Source of the DNA: Ancylobacter radicis
Lineage (GTDB): Bacteria > Pseudomonadota > Alphaproteobacteria > Rhizobiales > Xanthobacteraceae
DNA length: 64,000 bases
Direction: 5' to 3'
Assembly (NCBI RefSeq): GCF_018449475.1
Contig: NZ_JAHCQH010000016.1
Coordinates: 124,001-188,000, forward strand
The translations under genes and the position numbers were made by a program. The notes beneath the pieces were generated by a model. That model had not been told where the DNA came from. It did no database searches and saw only the letters and a list, made by a program, of their open reading frames with translations. This document shows, piece after piece, positions 1 to 8,900 of the stretch (position 1 is the first letter of the stretch; each line of letters starts with the position of its first letter).

Positions 1-3000
1 GCGCTGCGCGCCGCGATCGATCCGCTCGGCGCGGCGCAGGCCCGCCTGAACCAGGAACTCGCCGAATACGCCACGCTCGCCAAGCGTGGCGCAATCACCT
101 CGGCTGAACATACCGCCGCGCAGTCGCTGGCGAAGCAGCGCTTCGACCAGACATCGCAGGCGATCAAGGGTGTGGGCGGCGCAACCGGCCTCACCCGCAA
201 TCAGCTTCTGACGCTGCAATACACGTTCAACGACGTGGTGGCGTCGATGTCGACCGGCATGTCGCCGATGACCATCCTCATGCAGCAAGGCGGTCAGGTG
301 ACGCAGGCCTTCGGCGGCTTGCGAGGAACGATTGCTGCTTTCGGCTCGGCGCTCGGGGTTGTCGGCGGGATCGCAATCGGAGTTGCGGCGGCGGTCGTCG
401 GCCTAACCGCCGCCTGGGTGGCGAATGACGCGTCAACGCGCGCTGTCACCACCGCGCTGATGGGCGCTGGGCGCGCTTCGGGCGCGACCGCCGCCGAGCT
501 TGAGCGGGTTGCCCAGGCATCGAGCATTACAGGCAAGGTCTCGGTCACCGCCGCGCGCGAGATGGAAGTCGCCTTCTTGCGCACCGGCAAGGTCGGCGCA
601 GAAGAAATGGGCCGCGCCATCGGCATCGCCCGCAATTTTGCGGTCACGTTTGCGCTCGAAACCAAGGCCGGAGCCGAGCAGCTCGCCACCGCCCTGGCCG
701 ATCCGGTGCGCGGCGCGGATGAGCTGAATTCTCGCCTCGCCTTTCTCGACGACCGGACGCGGCAGTATATCCGCACGCTGGCTGACCAGAACAATCGCAC
801 CGAGGCGCAGCGGGTTCTCTTGAACGCGCTCGTGCCGGCGCTTGCCGACGCCGAACAGGCGACCAACGCCTTTGGACGCGCCTGGAACTATGTCGCCCGG
901 CAGGCCTCGAACGCCTTTGACGCCATCGGCAAGGCGGTGGATCGCGCGGTCGATGGCCGCAATCCGTCCGAAGAACTCGATCTCCTGAAATGGCAGCGCG
1001 ACCGTCTGCGCGAGAACAGCCGCGGCAATGTCGTGCCGCTGATGCTGCCGCAGGTCGAGCGTCGGATCGCCGAGATCGAAGCCCAGCTTGCCGATCAGCA
1101 GCAGCGCGCTGCTCGACTCGCCGCAGAAGCCCGCGCGAACGAATTGTCGGTCCGGGCCGGAGAAACCGCCCGCGATATCATTCCCGGCGCGCGCGATCTC
1201 GAACGCCTGCGCCGCGAACAGGCGACCTTGCGTGCGGCGCTTGATGATCCCCTCTCGCGCTCTAAGCTTGCCGATGTCGCCGAAGTCGAAGCCGCCTATC
1301 GGCGCGTCACGGCTGAACTGGCCCGCTTCCGACCGGCGGTCGATGCAGCCACGCAGGCCGTCGTCACGCAATCGTCGGTCACGGAGGTGTCGATCCGTTC
1401 GACGCTGGCTCTGGCCAACGCCTATCTCGAAAGCGCCTCGGCGGCCGAACGCGCGGAAGCCCGCAAGACCGGCCTGATCGATCAGGCCCGCGAAGGCATC
1501 GATGCCGAAGCCCGTGCGCGCCAGGCGCTGCGCGAACGCATCGCCGAGCAGGCGGCGCAAGCGGGAAAACAGGTTGCCGATCTGACGGCAGAAGCGTCCG
1601 CCCAGAAGCGCGTCAATGATGCGGTCGCAGCTGGCTCGCTGGCTTCGGCCAAGGCCCAACAGGTGATGCAGGTCGAGCAGGCGCTTCGCCCGCTATTGAC
1701 GGCACAGGCGCTGGCCGAGGGCGAAGCGAAGGAAACCCTCACCCGCATCATCGAGCGGATGCGCGAAGCCTATGGTCGGCTCTTCGTCGAACAGGAACGC
1801 GCGCAGACCCTATCCGCGAACGAGGATCGACGCCGGGAGATCGAACTCCTGACGCGGCAGGTGGCGCTGATCAACGCCACTGTTTCGGCGCGCGGCGATG
1901 CGCTGGCCGTGATGCGCGCCGAACAGGAACTCCGACGGCGCGGCGTCGATCTCGCGAGCGAGGAGGCCCTCGCCTATATCGAGTCCGCTCGCCAGATCGA
2001 AGGCCTGAACCGGACGCTGCGCGGCCAGGAACAGCTGCGCGATCAGCGCGACGAGATCACTCTGCTGGAACGGCAGGTCGCACTTGTCGGCGCTTCGGTC
2101 GCCAAGCGCTCCGAGGAACTGGCAACCCTTCGCGCCATCCAGCAATTGCGCCAGCGCGGAATCGATGCGGCAAGCCCGGAAGGACAATCCGCGATCGGTA
2201 ATGCCCGGCGGATCGACGAGCTCAATCGGCAACTCGCTGGCCGTGAGGCCGTCGAGAACCAGAAGGACGAGATCACCCTTCTGCAACGGCAGATCGGGCT
2301 GATCGGCCAGAGCGCCTCCGAGCGTTCCGTCATCATCGCCCAGCTGCGCGCCGAGCAGGGCTTGCGCTCGCGCGGGATCGATCTTGCGAGCGAGGAAGGC
2401 CGCGCCATCGTAGAGAATGCCGGCAAGATCGAACGGCTGACGCAGGAACTTCAGCGGCAGGATGCAGCTTATCGCGCGATCGAGTCCGCTGTCGGTTCCG
2501 CGCTCGATCGCTTCGCCGATGTGCTCGCGCAGGGCAAACTCGACTGGAAATCATGGGCCGATGCGGGACGCCTCGCGCTTCAGGATCTGAACCGCGAGAT
2601 GATCAAGCTCGCGCTGCTCAATCCGCTGAAGAACCTGCTCTTCGGCTCGAACCTGCCGACCTTCGGGCAAGGCGGCGGCATCCTCGGCAGCATCTTCTCG
2701 CGGTTGTTCCACGACGGCGGGCTGGTCGGCGCGGGGGGCGTCGGCCGCACGGTTCCGGTCCACGTCTTTGCGGGTGCGCCGCGCTTCCATGACGGAGCGT
2801 ATCTCAAGCCCGACGAGGTGCCGGCGATCCTGCAACGGGGCGAGCGCGTGCTGAACCGCAAGGAGGCGCGCGCCTATGAACGCGGCGATCCGCGATCCAG
2901 CGGCGCGGTCGTCAACGTCACGATCCAAACGCCTAACCCGACCGCCTTCGACGCCAGCCGCACCCAGATCGCGGCAGGGCTTGCCCGCGCCGTTCGCTCC

Positions 3001-3018
3001 GGCATGCGAGGGATGTAA
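1..3018 (+). CDS. Phage tail tape measure protein, 5' end outside the window
   Basis: The reading frame is open from base 1, so the gene starts upstream; 1005 residues are visible. It looks like the prophage tail length tape measure family (TMP_2-like). Residues 1-60 are charged and helical, followed by the family-typical stretch with FNDVVASMSTGMSPM. A hydrophobic Gly/Ala-rich segment (about residues 105-140) resembles the membrane-inserting part of tape measures. A long coiled coil follows, including three 72-residue repeats. The C-terminus is Gly-rich with an LHDGG-like motif. In the family this protein sets tail length and is ejected during DNA delivery. It lies directly before a GTA-type tail gene series, which supports the call. 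The following gene is on the opposite strand. Confidence 0.9.
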   Translation, partial: ALRAAIDPLGAAQARLNQELAEYATLAKRGAITSAEHTAAQSLAKQRFDQTSQAIKGVGGATGLTRNQLLTLQYTFNDVVASMSTGMSPMTILMQQGGQVTQAFGGLRGTIAAFGSALGVVGGIAIGVAAAVVGLTAAWVANDASTRAVTTALMGAGRASGATAAELERVAQASSITGKVSVTAAREMEVAFLRTGKVGAEEMGRAIGIARNFAVTFALETKAGAEQLATALADPVRGADELNSRLAFLDDRTRQYIRTLADQNNRTEAQRVLLNALVPALADAEQATNAFGRAWNYVARQASNAFDAIGKAVDRAVDGRNPSEELDLLKWQRDRLRENSRGNVVPLMLPQVERRIAEIEAQLADQQQRAARLAAEARANELSVRAGETARDIIPGARDLERLRREQATLRAALDDPLSRSKLADVAEVEAAYRRVTAELARFRPAVDAATQAVVTQSSVTEVSIRSTLALANAYLESASAAERAEARKTGLIDQAREGIDAEARARQALRERIAEQAAQAGKQVADLTAEASAQKRVNDAVAAGSLASAKAQQVMQVEQALRPLLTAQALAEGEAKETLTRIIERMREAYGRLFVEQERAQTLSANEDRRREIELLTRQVALINATVSARGDALAVMRAEQELRRRGVDLASEEALAYIESARQIEGLNRTLRGQEQLRDQRDEITLLERQVALVGASVAKRSEELATLRAIQQLRQRGIDAASPEGQSAIGNARRIDELNRQLAGREAVENQKDEITLLQRQIGLIGQSASERSVIIAQLRAEQGLRSRGIDLASEEGRAIVENAGKIERLTQELQRQDAAYRAIESAVGSALDRFADVLAQGKLDWKSWADAGRLALQDLNREMIKLALLNPLKNLLFGSNLPTFGQGGGILGSIFSRLFHDGGLVGAGGVGRTVPVHVFAGAPRFHDGAYLKPDEVPAILQRGERVLNRKEARAYERGDPRSSGAVVNVTIQTPNPTAFDASRTQIAAGLARAVRSGMRGM
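1837..2484 (+). repeat. Three tandem 216-nt (72-codon) repeats inside the tape measure gene
   Basis: Units begin at about 1837, 2053 and 2269. Each starts with a codon run for EIxLLxRQ, followed about 25 residues later by an RAxQxLRxRGIDxAS-like segment and then an IExLNRxL-like segment. The spacing is exactly 216 nt both times. The units differ at many positions, so they are old duplications, not recent copies. Tape measures commonly grow or shrink by such helical repeats. Confidence 0.8.
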
Positions 3019-3019
3019 C

Positions 3020-3430
3020 TCAGCGCTGACTACGAAGGCCCTTGATCAGTTTCCAACGGCTCTCGCCAGGAAAGCGGCACTCCCAGAACGTCCAACCGTT
3101 CACGTTCGTGTTGGTGACGATCTTCGCCGCATCAGATGGACTCGTGACTGACTTCCCATCCACGACTAGCGAGCCGCCTTCGACCTTCGCGTAGTACACG
3201 CCGCCTTTGTAGTTGGCGCGAAACTCGGTCCCAGCCGGGAAGCGAACGCCTTTGCATAACCAGTCATGCGCAGAGGCTTCGGAAGCCGCGGGCGCCACGC
3301 TTTGCTCAACCCGCGCGGGGGTGCCGAGCTTCAAGAGCTCTCGAATAACATCGTTGTAGGACGTTGCCTCTGTCTCACGACGGACGGTTAAGGCCTTGAA
3401 GACTTCAAAGTCGATTTCGACGGTGTGCAT
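3020..3430 (-). CDS. Ribbon-helix-helix-like N-terminus fused to a RAMA domain; probable DNA-binding regulator
   Basis: 136 residues. The first about 38 (MHTVEIDFEVFKALTVRR onward) look like a ribbon-helix-helix or SeqA-N-type module: a short basic strand and two helices ending in IRELLKLG. Residues about 60-130 match the RAMA pattern (restriction enzyme adenine methylase associated), with GGVYYAKVEGG, SPSDAAK and NGWTFWECRFPG. RAMA domains are usually found with methylases or nucleases and are thought to bind modified DNA. The gene is inverted inside the tail operon, two bases after the tape measure stop. A strong GAGGGGG ribosome site precedes the ATG. Three CTATAG repeats lie in its promoter region. 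It is probably an autoregulated repressor carried as phage cargo; its target is unknown. Confidence 0.7.
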   Translation of the reverse strand: MHTVEIDFEVFKALTVRRETEATSYNDVIRELLKLGTPARVEQSVAPAASEASAHDWLCKGVRFPAGTEFRANYKGGVYYAKVEGGSLVVDGKSVTSPSDAAKIVTNTNVNGWTFWECRFPGESRWKLIKGLRSQR

Positions 3431-3451
3431 TCTCGCCCCCTCGCTTAATGC

Positions 3452-3490
3452 CTATAGCGCTATAGTGCTATAGAATAGCGACGCCGTCAA
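3452..3490 (-). promoter_or_regulatory. Promoter with three tandem CTATAG operator repeats
   Basis: CTATAG occurs at 3452-3457, 3460-3465 and 3468-3473, exactly 8 bp apart. A TTGACG -35-like box for the minus strand sits at 3490-3485, and the repeats occupy the -10 and start region (an ACTATA lies about 18 bp downstream). Tandem 8-bp-spaced boxes are the classic binding layout of ribbon-helix-helix proteins such as MetJ. Autorepression by the adjacent RHH-RAMA protein is inferred. Confidence 0.6.
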
Positions 3491-3517
3491 GCTTGCTCTG
3501 TTCTTCAGGATTTTTCC

Positions 3518-4108
3518 ATGCCGCAGCCGTTTCTCGACCTCGCATTCCCCGGCTCAGTCGGCCGGGGCGCGACCGGCGGGCCGGGATTTTCGACCCTGAT
3601 CGTCACGCTCGCCTCGGGCGCCGAGCAGCGCAACGTCAACTGGTCACAGGCCCGAGGCCGCTGGAACATTTCGACCGGCATCCGCAGCCGCGTCGACATG
3701 GCGGCGGTGATCGCGCACTTCCATGTCGTGAAAGGCCGAGCCTATTCGTTCCGCTTCAAGGACTGGAACGATTTCGACGCCGCCGATCAGGCGATGGTGC
3801 AGATCACGCCGGCGGTCTGGCAGATCGTCAAGCGCTACAATCGCTCGGGCTATGAGCACGTCCGCACGATTACCAAGCCGGTTGCCGGATCGGTCGCGGT
3901 GAAGATCGCCGGAAGCCCGGTTACGCCCGCCGCCATCGATACGCAGACGGGCCGGATCACCTTCGCCTCCGCGCCGGGATCAGCGCCGACCGCCTCATTC
4001 CAGTTCGATGTTCCCGTCCGCTTCGACACCGACAGTTTGCCGGTTCAGGCGAACGCCTGGGACTTGCAGATTGTCAACAATATCGACCTCGTGGAGGTGC
4101 TGGAATGA
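3518..4108 (+). CDS. DUF2460 tail protein (RcGTA gp12-like)
   Basis: 196 residues, full length for the DUF2460/TIGR02217 family, which forms part of the distal tail in RcGTA and related siphophages. The N-terminus (PFLDLAFPGSVGRGATGGP), the AHFHVVKGRAYSFRFKDWND segment and the C-terminal RFDTDSLPV stretch are typical. The ATG is the first in frame after the divergent regulator's promoter region. Its stop lies in an ATGA sequence (4105-4108), the arrangement in which the next tail gene, DUF2163, would normally start. Here an unrelated AT-rich gene follows instead. Confidence 0.9.
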   Translation: MPQPFLDLAFPGSVGRGATGGPGFSTLIVTLASGAEQRNVNWSQARGRWNISTGIRSRVDMAAVIAHFHVVKGRAYSFRFKDWNDFDAADQAMVQITPAVWQIVKRYNRSGYEHVRTITKPVAGSVAVKIAGSPVTPAAIDTQTGRITFASAPGSAPTASFQFDVPVRFDTDSLPVQANAWDLQIVNNIDLVEVLE

Positions 4109-4124
4109 ATGGCCAAACCGATCG

Positions 4125-4153
4125 TTGATTCAATTTTAGCTTTTGGCTATCAA
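4125..4153 (+). promoter_or_regulatory. Candidate sigma-70-type promoter of the moron gene
   Basis: TTGATT (4125-4130) and TATCAA (4148-4153) are 17 bp apart in a locally AT-rich stretch between two GC-rich tail genes. The next gene starts 32 bp downstream. No experimental start is known. Confidence 0.45.
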
Positions 4154-4185
4154 TCGACGATGACCTTCAAATATTGAGAGTGCTG

Positions 4186-4536
4186 ATGATTTCTCTTGAG
4201 AACGCTTCACAGATTGCAGCGATCGTAAGCGCGATGGCTGATGTTTACTCTATAGGAAGAGCGACATTTTCACAATATTTGATCCAACGCGAAAATGCAA
4301 AAGACTACGTTTCTCGCGGTGAAGCTTTACAAAAGGCTCTTTCTTCCTACGATGATGACGAAATTGAAGCCATCGAAAAACGCATTCGTTCTTGCAAAGA
4401 TCGATTTATACGCGAAGGCAGTGGTCAAAGTCGGAAAACTTGCCTTTGCAGCGTTCTTACCGACGTGAAAGATGGCAATGGAGGAAATTTTCCGTTTCCT
4501 GAATGGGGTAATTTGCACGAACAGCTAGGATGCTGA
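4186..4536 (+). CDS. AT-rich moron protein of unknown function
   Basis: 116 residues from ATG 4186, with a GAGAG ribosome-site candidate 5 bp upstream; a TTG at 4174 is an alternative. I do not recognise the family. The sequence is mostly helical and charged (SSYDDDEIEAIEKRIRSCK in the middle), with three cysteines in the C-terminal third and no signal peptide or membrane segment. Base composition is clearly more AT-rich than the tail genes on both sides. The gene has its own promoter candidate and a strong terminator, the hallmarks of a moron (independently transcribed lysogenic cargo). Such genes often encode superinfection or defence functions, but nothing here shows which. Confidence 0.6.
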   Translation: MISLENASQIAAIVSAMADVYSIGRATFSQYLIQRENAKDYVSRGEALQKALSSYDDDEIEAIEKRIRSCKDRFIREGSGQSRKTCLCSVLTDVKDGNGGNFPFPEWGNLHEQLGC

Positions 4537-4567
4537 TCAAAGGCATCTGCAAAGAAATTCATGCCCT

Positions 4568-4607
4568 AAAAAGCCAAGCAGGTTGCTGTTTGGCTTTTTT
4601 TGTTTTT
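4568..4607 (+). terminator. Rho-independent terminator after the moron
   Basis: Stem AAAAGCCAA/TTTGGCTTTT with loop GCAGGTTGCTG, followed by a T-rich run (TTTTTTTGTTTTT). It lies inside the tail operon, so it should stop moron transcription from entering the tail genes. Confidence 0.85.
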
Positions 4608-4633
4608 GTGGCCTGAAACAGAAAGCCAATCAC

Positions 4634-5521
4634 TTGAAAGCTCTTCCTCCCGCGCTCGCAACCCACGTTGCGGGCGGGCTCACGACGCTGTGCCGCTGCT
4701 GGCGTGTGGATCGCCGCGACGGCGTGGTGATGGGCTTTACAGATTTCGACCGCGATCTCGCATTCGATGCCGTCACCTACAAGGCGGCTTCGGGGTTCAC
4801 TGCTACCGCGATCGAGGGCCAGCTTGGGTTGGCAGTCTCCAACCTCGATGTGCAGGGCGCGCTGTCATCCGACGCGCTCACCGAGGACGATCTGCACGGC
4901 GGGCGCTACGACGATGCCGCCGTCACAATCTATCTGGTGAACTGGGCGGATGTGGCGCAGCGCGTGGTGCTGCGCGCCGGCAATCTCGGGCAGGTCTCGC
5001 GCGGCAAGCTCGCCTTCTCCGCCGAATTGCGCGGCCTTGCCGCCAAGCTCGATCAACCGGCAGGCCGCATCTTCCAGCGCTCCTGCGCCTGGGACTTGGG
5101 CGACGCGCGGTGCGGGATCGATCTAAACGCGGCCGGGCGCAACGGCACTGGCGCGGTGACGCAGGTCCTGGATGCTTTTGAATTTCTCGCCTCCGGCCTT
5201 TCCGGTGTCGCATCGGGCGTACTCACGCGCGGCAAGCTGGTCTGGACTTCCGGCGTGAACAATGGCTTGGCAGTGGAGATCAAGGCGCATTCCTCCAGCG
5301 CCGGGGTTTCGCGGATCGCCAGCGCCCTGCCGATGGGCGCACCGGTGGTGGTCGGCGACACATTCAGCGCCACGGCCGGCTGCGACCGCACCTTTGCCAC
5401 CTGCCGGGATCGCTTCGCCAACACGGTCAACTTCGGCGGCTTCCCGCACATGCCGGGCACCGACTTCGCGATGTCCTATCCGAACCAGGGCGCCGGAAAC
5501 GACGGCGGCAAGATCACATGA
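4634..5521 (+). CDS. DUF2163 phage protein (RcGTA gp13-like)
   Basis: 295 residues from a TTG start at 4634, giving the family-typical opening KALPPALATHVAGGLTTLCR. The frame is open further upstream, but that part overlaps the moron terminator and is not family-like. DUF2163/BR0599-type proteins sit at the tail tip of GTAs and related phages. The C-terminal half has the conserved cysteine pattern (SCAWDLGDARCGID, then AGCDRTFATCRDRF), a candidate metal or disulfide site. The stop overlaps the next start (ATGA at 5518). No good ribosome site precedes the TTG, consistent with disruption of the original start by the moron insertion. Confidence 0.85.
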   Translation: MKALPPALATHVAGGLTTLCRCWRVDRRDGVVMGFTDFDRDLAFDAVTYKAASGFTATAIEGQLGLAVSNLDVQGALSSDALTEDDLHGGRYDDAAVTIYLVNWADVAQRVVLRAGNLGQVSRGKLAFSAELRGLAAKLDQPAGRIFQRSCAWDLGDARCGIDLNAAGRNGTGAVTQVLDAFEFLASGLSGVASGVLTRGKLVWTSGVNNGLAVEIKAHSSSAGVSRIASALPMGAPVVVGDTFSATAGCDRTFATCRDRFANTVNFGGFPHMPGTDFAMSYPNQGAGNDGGKIT

Positions 5522-5958
5522 GCATTTCGTTTTCTGGCCGGGAAACAATCATCGCCGAGGCGCGCTCATGGATCGGCACGCCCTATCATCATCAGGCGGC
5601 GCTCAAGGGCGTCGGCTGCGACTGCCTCGGTCTCGTGCGCGGCGTCTGGCGGGTCGTCTATGGCGCCGATCCCGAACACCCGCCCGCCTATTCACGCGAT
5701 TGGGCCGAGACGCTGCGCGAGGAGACTCTGGCCGATGCCGCCGGCCGCCACTTGATCCCGCTGGCGCTGGATGGCTTCGAGCCCGGCGATCTCCTGCTCT
5801 TCGCCATCAACGACAACGCGCCCGCCAAGCATTGCGCGATTCTCGTCGCCGCAGACCGCATGATCCACGCCATCGAATCTCATCCGGTGGCGGAAGTTTC
5901 GCTCGTGCCGTGGTGGCGCAACCGCCTGCGCTTCGTTTTCCGCTTTCCCGAGATCTGA
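5518..5958 (+). CDS. NlpC/P60 family phage cell-wall peptidase (RcGTA gp14-like)
   Basis: 146 residues, the usual size of the TIGR02219 phage NlpC/P60 family. The catalytic Cys region is GVGCDCLGLVRG (about residues 32-43) and the His region is AKHCAILVA (about 102-110). In GTAs and siphophages this tail-tip enzyme locally opens peptidoglycan during entry. It overlaps DUF2163 by ATGA and precedes the hub protein, exactly the GTA order. Confidence 0.9.
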   Translation: MSISFSGRETIIAEARSWIGTPYHHQAALKGVGCDCLGLVRGVWRVVYGADPEHPPAYSRDWAETLREETLADAAGRHLIPLALDGFEPGDLLLFAINDNAPAKHCAILVAADRMIHAIESHPVAEVSLVPWWRNRLRFVFRFPEI

Positions 5959-5976
5959 TCCGGACCCGATCCTCAA

Positions 5977-8900
5977 ATGGCCGTTCTGCTCCTCACCGCC
6001 GCAGCCTCCGCGCTGACGGCGGGCGCCTCGGCATTTGTCCAGATCGCGGCTGCGGCTGCGGCAACTGCGGTCGGCAGCTTCATCGACAACCGGCTGTTCG
6101 GCCCGTCGATGGGCAACACGACGCAGGAAGGACCGCGCCTCGACAGCTTGCAGGTTCAGGCCTCAACCGAAGGCGCGGCGATCCCCGAGATCGCCGGGCG
6201 GGTGCGGATCGCGGGCCAGATCATCTGGGCGACCAAGTTCAAGGAAGTAGCGACCACGACCACGCAGCGCTCAGGCGGCGGCAAGGGCGGCGGCGGTGGC
6301 GGCGGATCGGTCACGTCCACGACCTATTCCTATTTCGCGAACTTCGCAGTCGGGCTCTGCGAGGGGCCGATCGACCGGATCGGCCGCATCTGGGCCGACG
6401 GCAAGCCGCTCTCGCTCGCGGGCATCACCATGCGGGTCTATCGCGGCACGACGAGCCAGTCGCCCGATCCGTTGATCGAAGGCGTCGAAGGCACCGGTAA
6501 CGCGCCCGCCTATCGCGGCACGGCCTATGTAGTCTTCGACAATCTCGCGCTCGAAAAGTTCGGCAATCGCCTGCCGCAGCTGACCTTCGAGGTGTTCCGG
6601 CGCGTCTCCTCCACATCCGGCGACAGCCTTGAGACCATCGTGCGCGCCGTGACCATGATTCCGGGCGCGGGCGAGCGTGCCTATGACACCAAAGTCCAGA
6701 AGCGCGATCTCGGCGGCGGCTCGACCACGCCCGAGAACGACAGCGCCGGGCGCTCGACCTCCGACTGGTCGGTCGCGCTAGACGACCTGAAGGCCTCGCT
6801 GCCGAATGTCGACACGGTGTTTCTGGTGGTGGGCTGGTTCGGCGACGATCTTCGCTGCGGCTCCTGTACAATCCGCCCGAAAGTCGAGGTCGCCAACAAG
6901 GTGACGACGCCCGACGCCTGGATGGTTCACGGCCTTGCGCGATCTGGCGCGCTCGTCATGTCGCTCAGCTCGGGCAAGCCCGCTTACGGCGGCACCCCTT
7001 CAGACGATACCGTCGTTCGCGCCATCCGCGATCTGAAAGCCCGCGGTTATGCCGTCGTCTTCTATCCGTTCGTGTTCATGGACGTGCCCGCCGGCAACGC
7101 GCTCCCGAACCCCTATGGCGGCACCGGCCAGCCCGTCTATCCCTGGCGTGGGAGGATCACCTGCCATCCCGCCGCTGGCCAATCCGGCACGGTGGACAAA
7201 ACGGCGACGGCGGGAACGCAGGTTGCGGCCTTCTTCGGCGCCTGCCTCGCCTCACACGTCACGGTGTCGGTCAACGCCAGCACTGATGCTGTGACGACCA
7301 GCTATTCCGGCCCGGCCGAATGGGGCCTGCGCCGGTTCATCCTGCACTATGCCAAGCTCTGCGCGGCGGTGAACGAAATCGATGCAGGGACCATCGACGC
7401 CTTCCTGATCGGATCGGAGTTCCGCGCGCTCTGTTCGGTCCGCGACAGCGCCACCAACTTCCCAGCAGTGGCGCGGCTGAAGACCCTCGCCGCCGATGTG
7501 AAGGGCATTCTCGGCGGCGGCGTGAAGGTGAGCTACGCCGCCGATTGGTCGGACTACAACGGCTATCGGCCTGCCGATGGTTCGAACGATGTCTTCTTCC
7601 ATCTCGATCCGCTCTGGGCCGACAGCAATATCGATTTCGTCGGCATCGACTGGTATGCGCCGCTTGCCGATTGGCGCGACGGCACCGGCCATCTCGACCG
7701 CATCGCAGGCGCGCCGTCGATCTATGATCGCGCCTATCTGCAATCGAACATCGAGGGCGGCGAGTTCTTCAGCTGGTTCTATGCCAGCGACACGGCGCGC
7801 AACAATCAGGCCCGCACCACCATCACCGACGGCGCCTATGGCAAACCCTGGGTGTTCCGCTCGAAGGATCTGCGGAATTGGTGGCTGAACCGGCATTACG
7901 ACCGCCCGGGCGGCGTCGAAAGCGGATCGCCGACGGCGTGGCTGGCGCAGATGAAGCCGATCTGGTTCTGCGAACTCGGCGTGCCCTCGGCCGACAAGGG
8001 CGCGAACCAGCCTAACGTCTTCTATGACCCGAAGTCATCCGAGAGCTTCCTGCCCTACTTCTCGAAGGGCACGCGCGACGATCTGATCCAACGCCGCGCG
8101 CTCGAAGCGGTTCTCGCCTATTGGGCGCCTTCAGGCGCCAATAATCCGACTTCCGGCGTCTATAGCGGCCGGATGATCGAGGCCTTCGGCATATGGACCT
8201 GGGACGCACGGCCCTATCCGGCCTGGCCGGGCCGGGCCGATCTCTGGTCGGACGGTGATCTCTATCCGCTCGGCCATTGGTTGAACGGAAAGGTCGGCCT
8301 CGCCGATCTGGCGGCGCTCGTCGCCGAACGCTGCCGGCGCGTCGGCTTCACGGCTTATGATGTGTCGGCGTTGGTCGGCGTCGTCACCGGATATCTGCGC
8401 GACCGGCCCATGAGCCCGCGCGCCGAGATCGAAGCCCTGGCGTCCGCCTATTCCTTCGATGCGGTCGAAACCGACGGCGTGATCCGCTTCGTGCCGCGCG
8501 GGCGGGCCTCGGTCGCAACGCTGACCTTGCCCGAACTCGCTGTTCCCGATCAGGGCGAAGAGATCACGCTGACGCGCGGCCAGGAAACCGAACTGCCGAA
8601 CGAGGTGGCGGTCGGCTTCACCGATGCGGTGGACGAATACAAATCCGGCGCAGTCTCGGCGAAGAGGCTTGCCGGCTATTCCGAGCGCAAGAGCGATCTG
8701 CGGCTCGCGCTGGTGATGGATCAGGTTCAGGCGCAATCGATCGCCGATCGGGCGCTGGTCGAGGCTTGGGTTGCCCGCGAGACGGCGCAACTGGCCTTGC
8801 CGCCGTCACGCATCGCACTCGATCCTGGCGACGTCATCGATCTCGTCATCAACGGCCGGGCGCGATCGTTCCGGCTGACGCGCGTGCTCGACAAGGGCGC

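Noticed and set aside
433..1659. 408-codon open frame on the minus strand
   Set aside because: Shadow of the tape measure gene in a GC-rich codon pattern; low-complexity Arg/Ala/Gly content and no family features.
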